From Bacillota bacterium (lineage in GTDB: Bacteria > Bacillota_E > Sulfobacillia > Sulfobacillales > Sulfobacillaceae), in the NCBI GenBank assembly GCA_021820165.1, contig JAKADW010000040.1, positions 1-10,807 on the forward strand: DNA of 10,807 nt, given 5' to 3'. How positions within the stretch are numbered: position 1 is the stretch's first letter; every line of letters begins with the position of its first letter. The translations under genes were made by a program, and so were the position numbers. Below, one piece after another: positions 1 through 6,441 of the stretch. Under the pieces are notes generated by a model. The model made no database searches. It was not told the origin of the DNA and was given only the letters and a program-made list of their open reading frames with translations.

Positions 1-241
1 TTATGAAAAACCCTCAATCTAGTACGATCTGTAAATATAGACCAAGTCAACTCGGAGCCCTCAGTCAAGTGCGCCCTCGATCCGAGAACTGCCAATTTGG
101 CTGAGGCGGGCGGTGTAGACCCATTCGGATGGGCGCTCACAGATGGCACAATATGACGCGAAAGTCGAGGAGCCCTTAAACCATGCCCCCACTTGGGAAG
201 TACGCTACAATAGCAAAAACACCATTAATTCTTGGAAATGA
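1..241. other. Upstream non-coding region with small dyads
   Basis: I see no supportable gene here: both strands are broken by frequent stops and nothing resembles a tRNA or other known RNA. Several small symmetric elements are visible. They are a CCCAT/ATGGG hairpin with a TCGG loop (120-133), a near-perfect 11-base dyad GCCAATTTGGC (91-101), a CTCG/CGAG hairpin (76-86), and two imperfect direct repeats beginning GCCCTC (57-66 and 73-82, 8 of 10 bases equal). Any of these could be operator-like, but each is short enough to arise by chance. The region most likely carries the promoter and leader of the downstream operon. Confidence 0.5.
206..211 (+). promoter_or_regulatory. Possible -10 element for the moxR operon
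   Basis: TACAAT matches the sigma-A -10 consensus TATAAT at five of six positions and lies about 30 bases before the first moxR start. The expected -35 position, around 183-188, has no good match to TTGACA, so this rests on the -10 box alone. Confidence 0.3.
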
Positions 242-1201
242 GTGATCGCGATAATGTCAGCGGACGCCCAAGAGAGCATCCATCGTCTCCTTCGGGAAAT
301 TGATCACATTGTCCTCGGCAAGCGAGAGCAGACGCGCCTCATTCTTGCCGCCTGGATTGCCGGCGGCCACGTCCTTCTGGACGACGTGCCGGGCGTCGCG
401 AAAACCCGCCTCGCGCGTGCGTTGGCTGCTCTCATCGGACTCGGCTTCGCACGGATTCAAGGGACTCCCGATCTATTGCCGCAGGATATCACGGGTGGCG
501 TGGTCTATGACTTGAAAACTCAGGATCTCGTTTTTCGCCCAGGGCCGGTATTTCAGCACATCATCCTGGTCGATGAAATTAACCGCACAACGCCCAGAAC
601 CCAGGCGGCGCTTTTAGAATGTATGGAAGAGCGGCAGGTGACTATCGACGGGTCAACTCACCCCCTCCCCACCCCATTTTTGGTCATTGCCACCCAAAAC
701 CCGGAAGAAATGGAAGGAACCTTCCCGCTACCCGAAGCAGAATTAGACCGATTTTTGATTTCGCTCGCCCTCGGATACCCGAGTACTTCTGAAGAACGTC
801 AGCTCGTCTTGGACTTTTCCAACCGAGACCCGCTCGACACGGCCACTCCGATTTGGGATGGAGCCGAACTCACGGCATTAAGCGAGCAGGCGAAAGAGGT
901 CTTGCTGAACGCTACCACCCTCGAGTATTTGGTAAACCTTTGTCGAACCACCCGCGAGCATCCCTTAGTGGAGTTGGGGGCGTCCCCGCGAACCACGGTA
1001 CGCTTTGCCCAACTCGCGCGAGCCTTCGCCCTTATCCAAGGCGACACCTTCGTCACCCCGGATCACATCAAGTACTTAGCGCCCTACGTGCTAAGCCATC
1101 GATTAAAGCCAAGCGCTAGTGCCGCCGTGAGTCGCCTTGGGGGCCGGGAGTTGGTGGCCCAAATTGTGAACGACGTGCCGGTCCCGGTCGAAACGCCGTG
1201 A
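242..1201 (+). CDS. MoxR-family AAA+ ATPase
   Basis: This is a MoxR-type AAA+ ATPase of 319 residues, about normal family length. Seen in order are a Walker A loop DVPGVAKT (residues 48-55), a Walker B LVDEINR (109-115), a sensor-1 stretch IATQNP (149-154), the conserved LPEAELDRF segment (163-171) and a GASPR sensor-2-like motif in the C-terminal lid. MoxR proteins are thought to act as chaperone-like ATPases that help assemble or activate partner proteins and are very often encoded directly before a DUF58 protein, as here. The GTG at 242 is followed in frame by an ATG at 254. Neither has a strong ribosome binding site (GGAA at 234-237 is nearest to the GTG), so the start is uncertain by four codons. 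The stop overlaps the next start as GTGA. Family assignment is firm; the client is unknown. Confidence 0.95.
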   Translation: MIAIMSADAQESIHRLLREIDHIVLGKREQTRLILAAWIAGGHVLLDDVPGVAKTRLARALAALIGLGFARIQGTPDLLPQDITGGVVYDLKTQDLVFRPGPVFQHIILVDEINRTTPRTQAALLECMEERQVTIDGSTHPLPTPFLVIATQNPEEMEGTFPLPEAELDRFLISLALGYPSTSEERQLVLDFSNRDPLDTATPIWDGAELTALSEQAKEVLLNATTLEYLVNLCRTTREHPLVELGASPRTTVRFAQLARAFALIQGDTFVTPDHIKYLAPYVLSHRLKPSASAAVSRLGGRELVAQIVNDVPVPVETP

Positions 1202-2388
1202 TATGGCAAACGGCTCGTCAAGGGGGCATCCTGGCCCTTGCTCTTCTCGTGGCATTGGCGGGTTTTTTCTCCGGGCACTTGGCCATCATGGCGATTGGGC
1301 TATTCTTCGCCATGCTGTGGTGGGCGTCGGCCTGGCTGGCACGTCGAACGCTATCTGGCCTCATGGTGACTTCCCGGTTAGCGGATGACACGGCGGAAAT
1401 TGGCCAGGCCGTCGGATCAGAAATGCTGGTGGTGAATCCCTTGCCTTGGCCCATATTAGATGTCGCCTGGAAGCTATCCATCCCCCGCGATCTGGAAGGC
1501 GAAGCCTCCAAAGGTCGCGGGCTTTCCGGAAATCTTTGGGTCGGTGCCCGTCAGCGCGTCCGTATTCGGATGGAGGTCTACCCCACGTCCCGTGGCCGCT
1601 ATCGCATTGGCCCCGGATCACTAACCTTCAAGGACCCTTTGTCCTGGAATGAGTTAATTCGCGAGGACCAAGAGGTCACCTATCTGACCGTGTTCCCGCG
1701 CCGCTATCCTGTTCCAGAAGCTCTTCAGTCTCAGTTTTCGGACTTCGGCGAGTATCGCGGCCTACCCTGGGACCCGGTCGACCCGTTACGGGTCACCGGC
1801 GTCCGCCCCTATCAACCCGGCGATTCCATCCGCCGCCTGTCCGCCCATGCCTCCGCGCGCTTTCATCAGCCGATGGTAAAAGAATGGGAGCCCGTCCAAG
1901 CGCGTGCCTTGGAGATTATCCTTCATCCGAAAACCACTGACCACCACTGGCAGGGTGTAGACCGCGAGGCGTTGGAAGACACGGTGAGCATTGCCGCTGG
2001 CGTGGTGGAATGGGCCGCAAAGGAGCACCGCCCCCTGGGGCTCTCCGGAAGCGGTTCCATTCCGGGCCATATTCATGGATTTCGGTTGGCCAACCAAACC
2101 CACGCTGATCTTGGATCGCTCCTCACCGCCCTCGCCTGGGTCCAGCCCAGCGGCACCATGGACGAGGATTTGATTCCCGTGGCGCATCAAACTCTGTCGC
2201 CTCTGAAACCCCTGGCGCTGGTCGTGGTTGTGAGCCCCTATTGGCCCGAAGCTATGGCCCCGCTATTGGCTCGGAGACGAGGCCAACGGATCGCATGGGT
2301 CCACTTGAGTGCCGGATCCAAGATTCCCGAGACCCCGGAAGGCGTTCGCCATTGGCATTGGCAGGAAGGAGCCTGGCGCCGTGTCTAG
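1198..2388 (+). CDS. DUF58-domain membrane protein, MoxR partner
   Basis: A 396-residue protein with a hydrophobic N-terminal hairpin (about residues 10-45, two membrane segments) followed by a soluble part. It carries the DUF58 signature: a DPLRVTGVRPYQPGD-type stretch with R203, Y205, Q206, P207, G208 and D209, then RRL (212-214) and ASAR (218-221), followed by a von Willebrand A-like segment. DUF58 proteins pair with MoxR ATPases; their biochemical role is poorly known. In most members the signature continues RR-(I/L)-H-W-x-A-(S/T)-A-R. Here it reads RRLSAHASAR, so the usual tryptophan is replaced by alanine. The GTG start at 1198 overlaps the moxR stop by four bases, which indicates translational coupling; no strong ribosome binding site is present. 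The gene's 3' end overlaps the next start by eight bases. Confidence 0.92.
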   Translation: MIWQTARQGGILALALLVALAGFFSGHLAIMAIGLFFAMLWWASAWLARRTLSGLMVTSRLADDTAEIGQAVGSEMLVVNPLPWPILDVAWKLSIPRDLEGEASKGRGLSGNLWVGARQRVRIRMEVYPTSRGRYRIGPGSLTFKDPLSWNELIREDQEVTYLTVFPRRYPVPEALQSQFSDFGEYRGLPWDPVDPLRVTGVRPYQPGDSIRRLSAHASARFHQPMVKEWEPVQARALEIILHPKTTDHHWQGVDREALEDTVSIAAGVVEWAAKEHRPLGLSGSGSIPGHIHGFRLANQTHADLGSLLTALAWVQPSGTMDEDLIPVAHQTLSPLKPLALVVVVSPYWPEAMAPLLARRRGQRIAWVHLSAGSKIPETPEGVRHWHWQEGAWRRV

Positions 2389-3445
2389 TCGAATCAGTCA
2401 GTTGGCTCTCTATTGGTTGGGACTGAGTGTTTTAGCCTCGTCGGCGGGACTCCCCCGCACACTTTGGGTGCTCACCGCATTGGCCGCCCTAGCCGCGCTC
2501 CTCATCCGCCACCCCGGTGTGAGATATGGAGCGGAAGTGCTGTTGGTGGCGGTGACGGCACTTGCCGAAGGGAGCGCCGCGGCCGCCCTCCTCACCGCCC
2601 TCATGGGTGCCGCCGCCCTGAATGTGGTCCTACCGCGAACGCCATCCCCCGAGAGGGCCATAGGAGCGGCGCTGATCACCTCCGTCATCGCCACGTACCT
2701 CACGCCCTGGGCGGCCGTTGCCTTCATCCCGATTGCGGCTTTTTCGCTCTGGGCCCTTCTCGGCGCTAGTCGAGCACACCCTAGCACCGCCCGCCCCCGC
2801 GTCCAGCTCGCTACCGGTCTCGCCGTTCTCTCCGCACTGGGGGCGGTGGCCATCGCCGCATTGGCTCGTATTATCCCCTGGCGAACACTTCTCGGGGGAG
2901 TTTTCTCACTATTGGCTTTGCCCTTCCGGTTATTTTCCGAGGGTCATCCCTTTCAGGTTCGCTCGCATATCAATCCCTTCGCGACCAAGTCCCGCAAGGT
3001 CCCCCATCCTTTTCCTTTGGCGGCACCGAATCACGCCGCCCTTTGGGTGATTATCGGGCTGGTTGCCCTTTTGGCGATTGCCGCCATTATCTTTTTTGGC
3101 CGCCGCTATTGGTCCGAGTCGATCCAGCCCATCGATGCCGAGGCCGATCCCATTCAAATTTCGCGCGAGACGCTTTCTGAGGAGGACACCATGGTCCCCC
3201 TCTTCCGATCCCGCGAAAAGCTCACCCCGGTTCGCCACTTTGTCCGCCGCCGGCACGAAATCGCACAGGACAAACGAAAGCCTGGTGAAACGCTCCGCGA
3301 TTGGCTTCGCCGCATAGACCCTGGGGTCCCTGATGAGGCCATCCGCCTCTACGAAGAAATTCGCTACGGCGACCGGGAAGATACGGCGAGCCGGCGGCGG
3401 ACCATCGAATCGCTCTGGAATCGCCGGGGGCGGAACATAAAGTGA
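2381..3445 (+). CDS. Multi-pass membrane protein with C-terminal DUF4129-like domain
   Basis: A 354-residue protein. The start chosen is the GTG at 2381, because AAGGAG (2366-2371) lies nine bases before it and it overlaps the DUF58 stop; an in-frame ATG at 2309 would put 24 polar residues ahead of the first helix and has no such site. Residues about 8-190 are very hydrophobic (roughly eight membrane helices). A loop of some 35 residues follows, then a last helix (about 225-245) and a basic soluble tail. The tail (from about residue 284) has the pattern seen in DUF4129: GETLRDWLRR, then LYEEIRYG. In many MoxR/DUF58 loci the third gene is a TgpA-like protein with a transglutaminase domain between the helices and DUF4129. 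Here that domain is absent and only the short loop remains. Function is unknown; the locus association is clear. Confidence 0.8.
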   Translation: MSSRISQLALYWLGLSVLASSAGLPRTLWVLTALAALAALLIRHPGVRYGAEVLLVAVTALAEGSAAAALLTALMGAAALNVVLPRTPSPERAIGAALITSVIATYLTPWAAVAFIPIAAFSLWALLGASRAHPSTARPRVQLATGLAVLSALGAVAIAALARIIPWRTLLGGVFSLLALPFRLFSEGHPFQVRSHINPFATKSRKVPHPFPLAAPNHAALWVIIGLVALLAIAAIIFFGRRYWSESIQPIDAEADPIQISRETLSEEDTMVPLFRSREKLTPVRHFVRRRHEIAQDKRKPGETLRDWLRRIDPGVPDEAIRLYEEIRYGDREDTASRRRTIESLWNRRGRNIK

Positions 3446-3470
3446 GGAGGGGAAATCATAAGGTATCGCG

Positions 3471-3478
3471 GGAGGTGA
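3471..3478 (+). promoter_or_regulatory. Strong ribosome binding site that decides the phosphoesterase start
   Basis: GGAGGTGA is a near-perfect anti-Shine-Dalgarno match. GGAGG ends six bases before the ATC at 3482. The germination A-subunit gene in this same window has the same GGAGGTGA at the same six-base distance from its ATG. The TGA inside the site (3476-3478) closes the phosphoesterase frame, so initiation must lie downstream of it. Confidence 0.7.
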
Positions 3479-3481
3479 ATC

Positions 3482-4507
3482 ATCATCGCATCCTTCAAGC
3501 GCATCGTTGTCTATACCCTCGAGAACCATTCCTTCGACCAATTGCTGGGCACCTATCCCGGTGTGGACGGAGTCCGGCCCAGCGCGGGAGTTCCCGGCCC
3601 GGGCGGTGAAGAGGTCCACCCGTTCCCCTTTCACTGGTATTCGCTCGGCCAGTTCGACAATCCCGACCATTCCTTCCAGGCGATTCACCAGGAGTGGGAC
3701 GACGGGCGCATGGACGGCTTCGCCCGCGTGAATGGCCGTGACACCATGGGCTATTACCCCGCCTCCCGGATCCGGTCATTCTGGTCACTGGTATCCAAGG
3801 GCCGGATATTGGACCACTATTTCTGCTCCGTGCTGGGCCCCACGCTACCTAACCGCCTCTACCTTATCGCCGGCACCAGCGGCGGACTTCGAGACGACCC
3901 ATCGCTTCTGTCCAGCGCCCGTTTTCATTTTCCGACGCTCTTTGACCAACTCCAAAAAGCCGGCATTGCCTGGCGCTATTATATCGGCGGATATCGCCCC
4001 TATTTCCCACTACTGGCTAAGGAGTTCTTGTTTACGCCGCCGCTTTGGTTTCCCCGCTTTCGGAAAGAACCCTTGCGACATCGTTTGAAGCCCTGGCCAT
4101 CCTTTTTCTCGGATGCGCGGGGAAATAACTTACCATCCGTCGTCTTTCTGTCACCCGGTCTTCCCCAATCAAGCCATCCCCCGTTTCCCATCGGTTGTTC
4201 GCTCCGGTCCATTGCCGCGGTCCACCAGGCCCTCTCCACGCGTCCGGATTGGGAGGAGACGCTATTGGTGGTCAACTTCGATGAAGCGGGTGGCTTTTAC
4301 GATCATGTTCCGCCCCCGGTCATTGATGCTTTCGGACCAGGGATACGGGTCCCTTGCCTTCTCTGGTCAGGGAGTCTGACCCCCGCGATCGTCTCAGACG
4401 TCTATGACCATACCTCCGTACTACGGCTCATCGAAGAGCGCTACGGGCTTCCCCTTTTAGGTGAGCGCACCGAAAAAATGGCCTCTTTAGCCTCTGCTCT
4501 TTCCTGA
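3482..4507 (+). CDS. Phosphoesterase of the phospholipase C / acid phosphatase family, apparent ATC start
   Basis: About 341 residues with the full motif set of the PF04185-type phosphoesterases (phospholipase C, AcpA-like acid phosphatase; alkaline-phosphatase fold). Seen are the metal-binding ENHSFD near the N-terminus, MDGF, MGYYPAS, GPTLPNR holding the likely catalytic threonine (about residue 121), SSHPP, NFDEAGGFYDHVPPP and the closing VYDHTSVLRLIEERYGLP. It would hydrolyse phosphate mono- or diesters; the substrate cannot be told. No signal peptide or membrane helix is seen, unlike many secreted members. The conserved N-terminus begins before any ATG, GTG or TTG. Between the in-frame stop at 3476 and a TTG at 3542 only ATC codons follow the ribosome binding site, and starting at 3542 would delete ENHSFD. 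ATC at 3482 (or 3485) is therefore the best start, unless the gene is mutated or misread there. It lies about 36 bases after the DUF4129 gene, so probably in the same operon. It overlaps the convergent thioredoxin-like gene by 21 bases. Confidence 0.85.
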   Translation: MIASFKRIVVYTLENHSFDQLLGTYPGVDGVRPSAGVPGPGGEEVHPFPFHWYSLGQFDNPDHSFQAIHQEWDDGRMDGFARVNGRDTMGYYPASRIRSFWSLVSKGRILDHYFCSVLGPTLPNRLYLIAGTSGGLRDDPSLLSSARFHFPTLFDQLQKAGIAWRYYIGGYRPYFPLLAKEFLFTPPLWFPRFRKEPLRHRLKPWPSFFSDARGNNLPSVVFLSPGLPQSSHPPFPIGCSLRSIAAVHQALSTRPDWEETLLVVNFDEAGGFYDHVPPPVIDAFGPGIRVPCLLWSGSLTPAIVSDVYDHTSVLRLIEERYGLPLLGERTEKMASLASALS

Positions 4508-5185
4508 CATCACTTGAGCGACCAGTTTTTGGGCACTGGACTTGGTGAGCGCCCCATCGACACGATCCACCAACTGCCCCTTTCCGTTAATCAAGAGGAT
4601 GGTGGGAAAGTTCTTGACCGACCAGTAGGAAAGGCCGTTCGGATCCACGTACACGTGTACGTTGGGATAGTTAAGGGAGAATTGCTTCACGTATTGATTC
4701 ATGGTTTGAATCATCCCTCTAGCTCCGATGGTCGCACTTTGGTAATTGTCGTGGCCGCTGAAAGGTGGGCTCTCAGGCCCCGGATCGCCAATACCGCCGT
4801 GATTAGACACGTCGACGATATCGAGCGTGAGCCCCTTCTCATGGAGGAGGCTCGGCCATACATATTTGTCGTCATAAGCGCAATAGAGGCACCAGCTGGC
4901 CATCAACATGACCACCGTCATCTTAGACCCCTTGACCAAGTAGGCCGGCTTCTTGGTCTTGATCGCGTAGGCCCGATATTTCCAGGTAAAGCCGGTCTTC
5001 GAAGGATTCTGCACGATGGGAGGAAGCGAGGGCGCTTTGGCCGCGTTCCGGGGTCCATGACCAACGCCGCGATATCCCGGGTATAGCGCAACCACGGCCA
5101 ATACCGCCACAATGCCCCATAGCCACGGAGTCTTCCGAGGCGGTGCGGACTTAGGAGATTTTTGACGACCCGTCTTTTTCGCCAT
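4487..5185 (-). CDS. Membrane-anchored thioredoxin-fold protein
   Basis: A 232-residue protein with a basic N-terminus (K/R-rich residues 3-18), one membrane helix (about 21-38) and an extracytoplasmic thioredoxin-like domain. The redox motif is C99-L-Y-C102 in the context ASWCLYC, and the cis-proline loop is NFPTILLING near the C-terminus. It is likely a thiol-disulfide oxidoreductase or disulfide-handling protein on the outer face of the membrane; direction and partner are unknown. Between the CxxC strand and the rest of the fold lies an insertion rich in Gly and Pro (GGIGDPGPESPPFSGHDNYQ) that is not part of the minimal thioredoxin fold. The ATG at 5185 is preceded by AAAGGA (5199-5194) at eight bases. 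Longer in-frame starts would add about 100 residues without family resemblance that overlap the divergent gene. The gene converges on the phosphoesterase. Confidence 0.88.
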   Translation of the reverse strand: MAKKTGRQKSPKSAPPRKTPWLWGIVAVLAVVALYPGYRGVGHGPRNAAKAPSLPPIVQNPSKTGFTWKYRAYAIKTKKPAYLVKGSKMTVVMLMASWCLYCAYDDKYVWPSLLHEKGLTLDIVDVSNHGGIGDPGPESPPFSGHDNYQSATIGARGMIQTMNQYVKQFSLNYPNVHVYVDPNGLSYWSVKNFPTILLINGKGQLVDRVDGALTKSSAQKLVAQVMSGKSRG

Positions 5186-5213
5186 GTCGTTCGTCCTTTG
5201 CCGTCGTTTTCGA

Positions 5214-5242
5214 TTGGATGTGTCTTCTCGAAAGTGTAGCAT
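5214..5242 (+). promoter_or_regulatory. Possible promoter giving a leaderless mRNA for the FAD monooxygenase
   Basis: TTGGAT (5214-5219) and TAGCAT (5237-5242) are separated by 17 bases, matching sigma-A -35/-10 at three and four of six positions. Transcription would start near 5248-5250, which is the ATG of the monooxygenase itself. No ribosome binding site is visible before that ATG, which is consistent with leaderless translation. The match is moderate. Confidence 0.3.
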
Positions 5243-5248
5243 ACATAC

Positions 5249-6424
5249 ATGATAAAGAGGGATGCCGTTCCTATCGCCATCGTCGGCGGGGGCGTCGCCG
5301 GGCTCGCGCTCGGCGCCTTTCTCGCGCCCGCCCGTCACGATTGGACTATCGTCGAAAGCCGGCCAGCCTCGGCGCTCAAGGGCGGGGCGGCCTTGGCAAT
5401 GGCGCCCAACGCCATGTGGGTGCTGCGAAGACTGGGAGTGGCCGACAGGGTGACAAAAGAGGGAAGCGTCATTACCCGCTACCACTTCAATCGATCAGAT
5501 GGGCGAAGCCTCAAAGTCGTGGACATGACGCCCCTTTTTCGACCGTGGGGGGAACAGGCTTGGTGTGTTCCCCGATCCGATTTACTGGCGTCATTAGAGC
5601 GCCTTATTCCCGAGGGACACCTCGAGCTTGGAACACCCGTAGAAGGAGTCCAGGATACGGGCCAGACGTTTATTCTCGAAGGGTCCGGTGGCCCCCGCCA
5701 AGCACTGGCGGTCATCGGCGCGGACGGTGCCTGGTCAACCGTGCGACAAGCCTTTTGGCCTCGCCCCGAGCCTCAATACCAAGGATTTGTCGCCGTCCGC
5801 GGAACCCTCGATTGGGAGGTTCCCGCCGCGCTTCACGCGAGTGTCATGCAAATTTGGGGTCCCCAAGGGGAATTTGGCTTCGCCCCCATGGGACAAGGCC
5901 GTACCTACTGGTTTGCCACCTTAGCCTGGCCCGATCCCCAGTCGCTGCCGACGCGCGACCATCTCTTAAAGCACTTTCATGACTGGTGCGATCCTGTCGA
6001 GACCCTCATCGCGGTCACTCCGGAGGCCTCCTTGCTCATTCACCCCATCTACGATCGGCCGGTTCCGTTTCCCGAGACGGACCGACCCGTGACCCTCATT
6101 GGGGATGCTGCCCATCTAATGACGCCGAATACCGGCCAGGGCGCCTGCCAAAGTCTCTTGGACGCCTATGTGCTAGGAAAAGCCCTGGGAAATGGCCAAA
6201 GCCTCACCCGTGCCTTCTCCCAATATCGCGCCGTCCGCTCAGAGCGGGCACTGGCCGTAGCCCGCCTGTCGCGGCGTTTAGGCCAGGTGATTCATCACCC
6301 TCAGCCGATTTGGCGGCAAATCCGCGACGGGGCTATTGTCCTCGCCCCGGAGATCTTTATTCGAAAAGGCATGGCGGACGCGATAGGGACTCCCGAAAAA
6401 CTCGCCCTCTACAAGACGAAATGA
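5249..6424 (+). CDS. FAD-dependent (class A) monooxygenase
   Basis: A 391-residue flavoprotein of the PHBH/salicylate hydroxylase-like class. Seen are the N-terminal dinucleotide-binding motif IVGGGVAGLALG (residues about 11-22), the arginine in the CVPRSDLLASL segment, the DG motif IGADGAWSTVR, and the GD motif LIGDAAHLMTPNTGQGACQSLLDA that closes the FAD ribityl site. Family members use NAD(P)H and oxygen to hydroxylate aromatic or polycyclic substrates; the substrate here cannot be inferred, and no catabolic or biosynthetic neighbours help. The length is normal and no signal peptide is present. The ATG at 5249 starts a few residues before the Rossmann strand, as expected. There is no Shine-Dalgarno sequence. 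The gene is divergent from the thioredoxin-like gene (63-base gap) and ends 17 bases from the stop of the convergent germination permease gene. Confidence 0.92.
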   Translation: MIKRDAVPIAIVGGGVAGLALGAFLAPARHDWTIVESRPASALKGGAALAMAPNAMWVLRRLGVADRVTKEGSVITRYHFNRSDGRSLKVVDMTPLFRPWGEQAWCVPRSDLLASLERLIPEGHLELGTPVEGVQDTGQTFILEGSGGPRQALAVIGADGAWSTVRQAFWPRPEPQYQGFVAVRGTLDWEVPAALHASVMQIWGPQGEFGFAPMGQGRTYWFATLAWPDPQSLPTRDHLLKHFHDWCDPVETLIAVTPEASLLIHPIYDRPVPFPETDRPVTLIGDAAHLMTPNTGQGACQSLLDAYVLGKALGNGQSLTRAFSQYRAVRSERALAVARLSRRLGQVIHHPQPIWRQIRDGAIVLAPEIFIRKGMADAIGTPEKLALYKTK

Positions 6425-6441
6425 AAGACGCCCTTTTGTCC

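Noticed and set aside
69..124. Short minus-strand frame starting at the CAT at 122-124
   Set aside because: It has fewer than 20 codons and no ribosome binding site.
238..279. ATG at 238 as a start for a protein ahead of moxR
   Set aside because: It is out of frame with moxR and the resulting reading frame has no family resemblance or ribosome binding site.
389..1182. Repeated GACGTGCCGG-like decamer at about 393 and 1171 in moxR
   Set aside because: Both copies encode similar DVP tripeptides within one gene; a chance coding repeat, not a structural element.
2930..3688. A 252-codon open frame on the minus strand across the DUF4129/phosphoesterase junction
   Set aside because: It lies opposite two plus-strand genes with clear family motifs, its translation shows no recognisable domain, and such antisense frames are common in GC-rich coding DNA.
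6328..6349. CGGGGC/GCCCCG hairpin as a terminator for the ger operon or monooxygenase
   Set aside because: It lies inside the monooxygenase coding region and has no T-run on either side.
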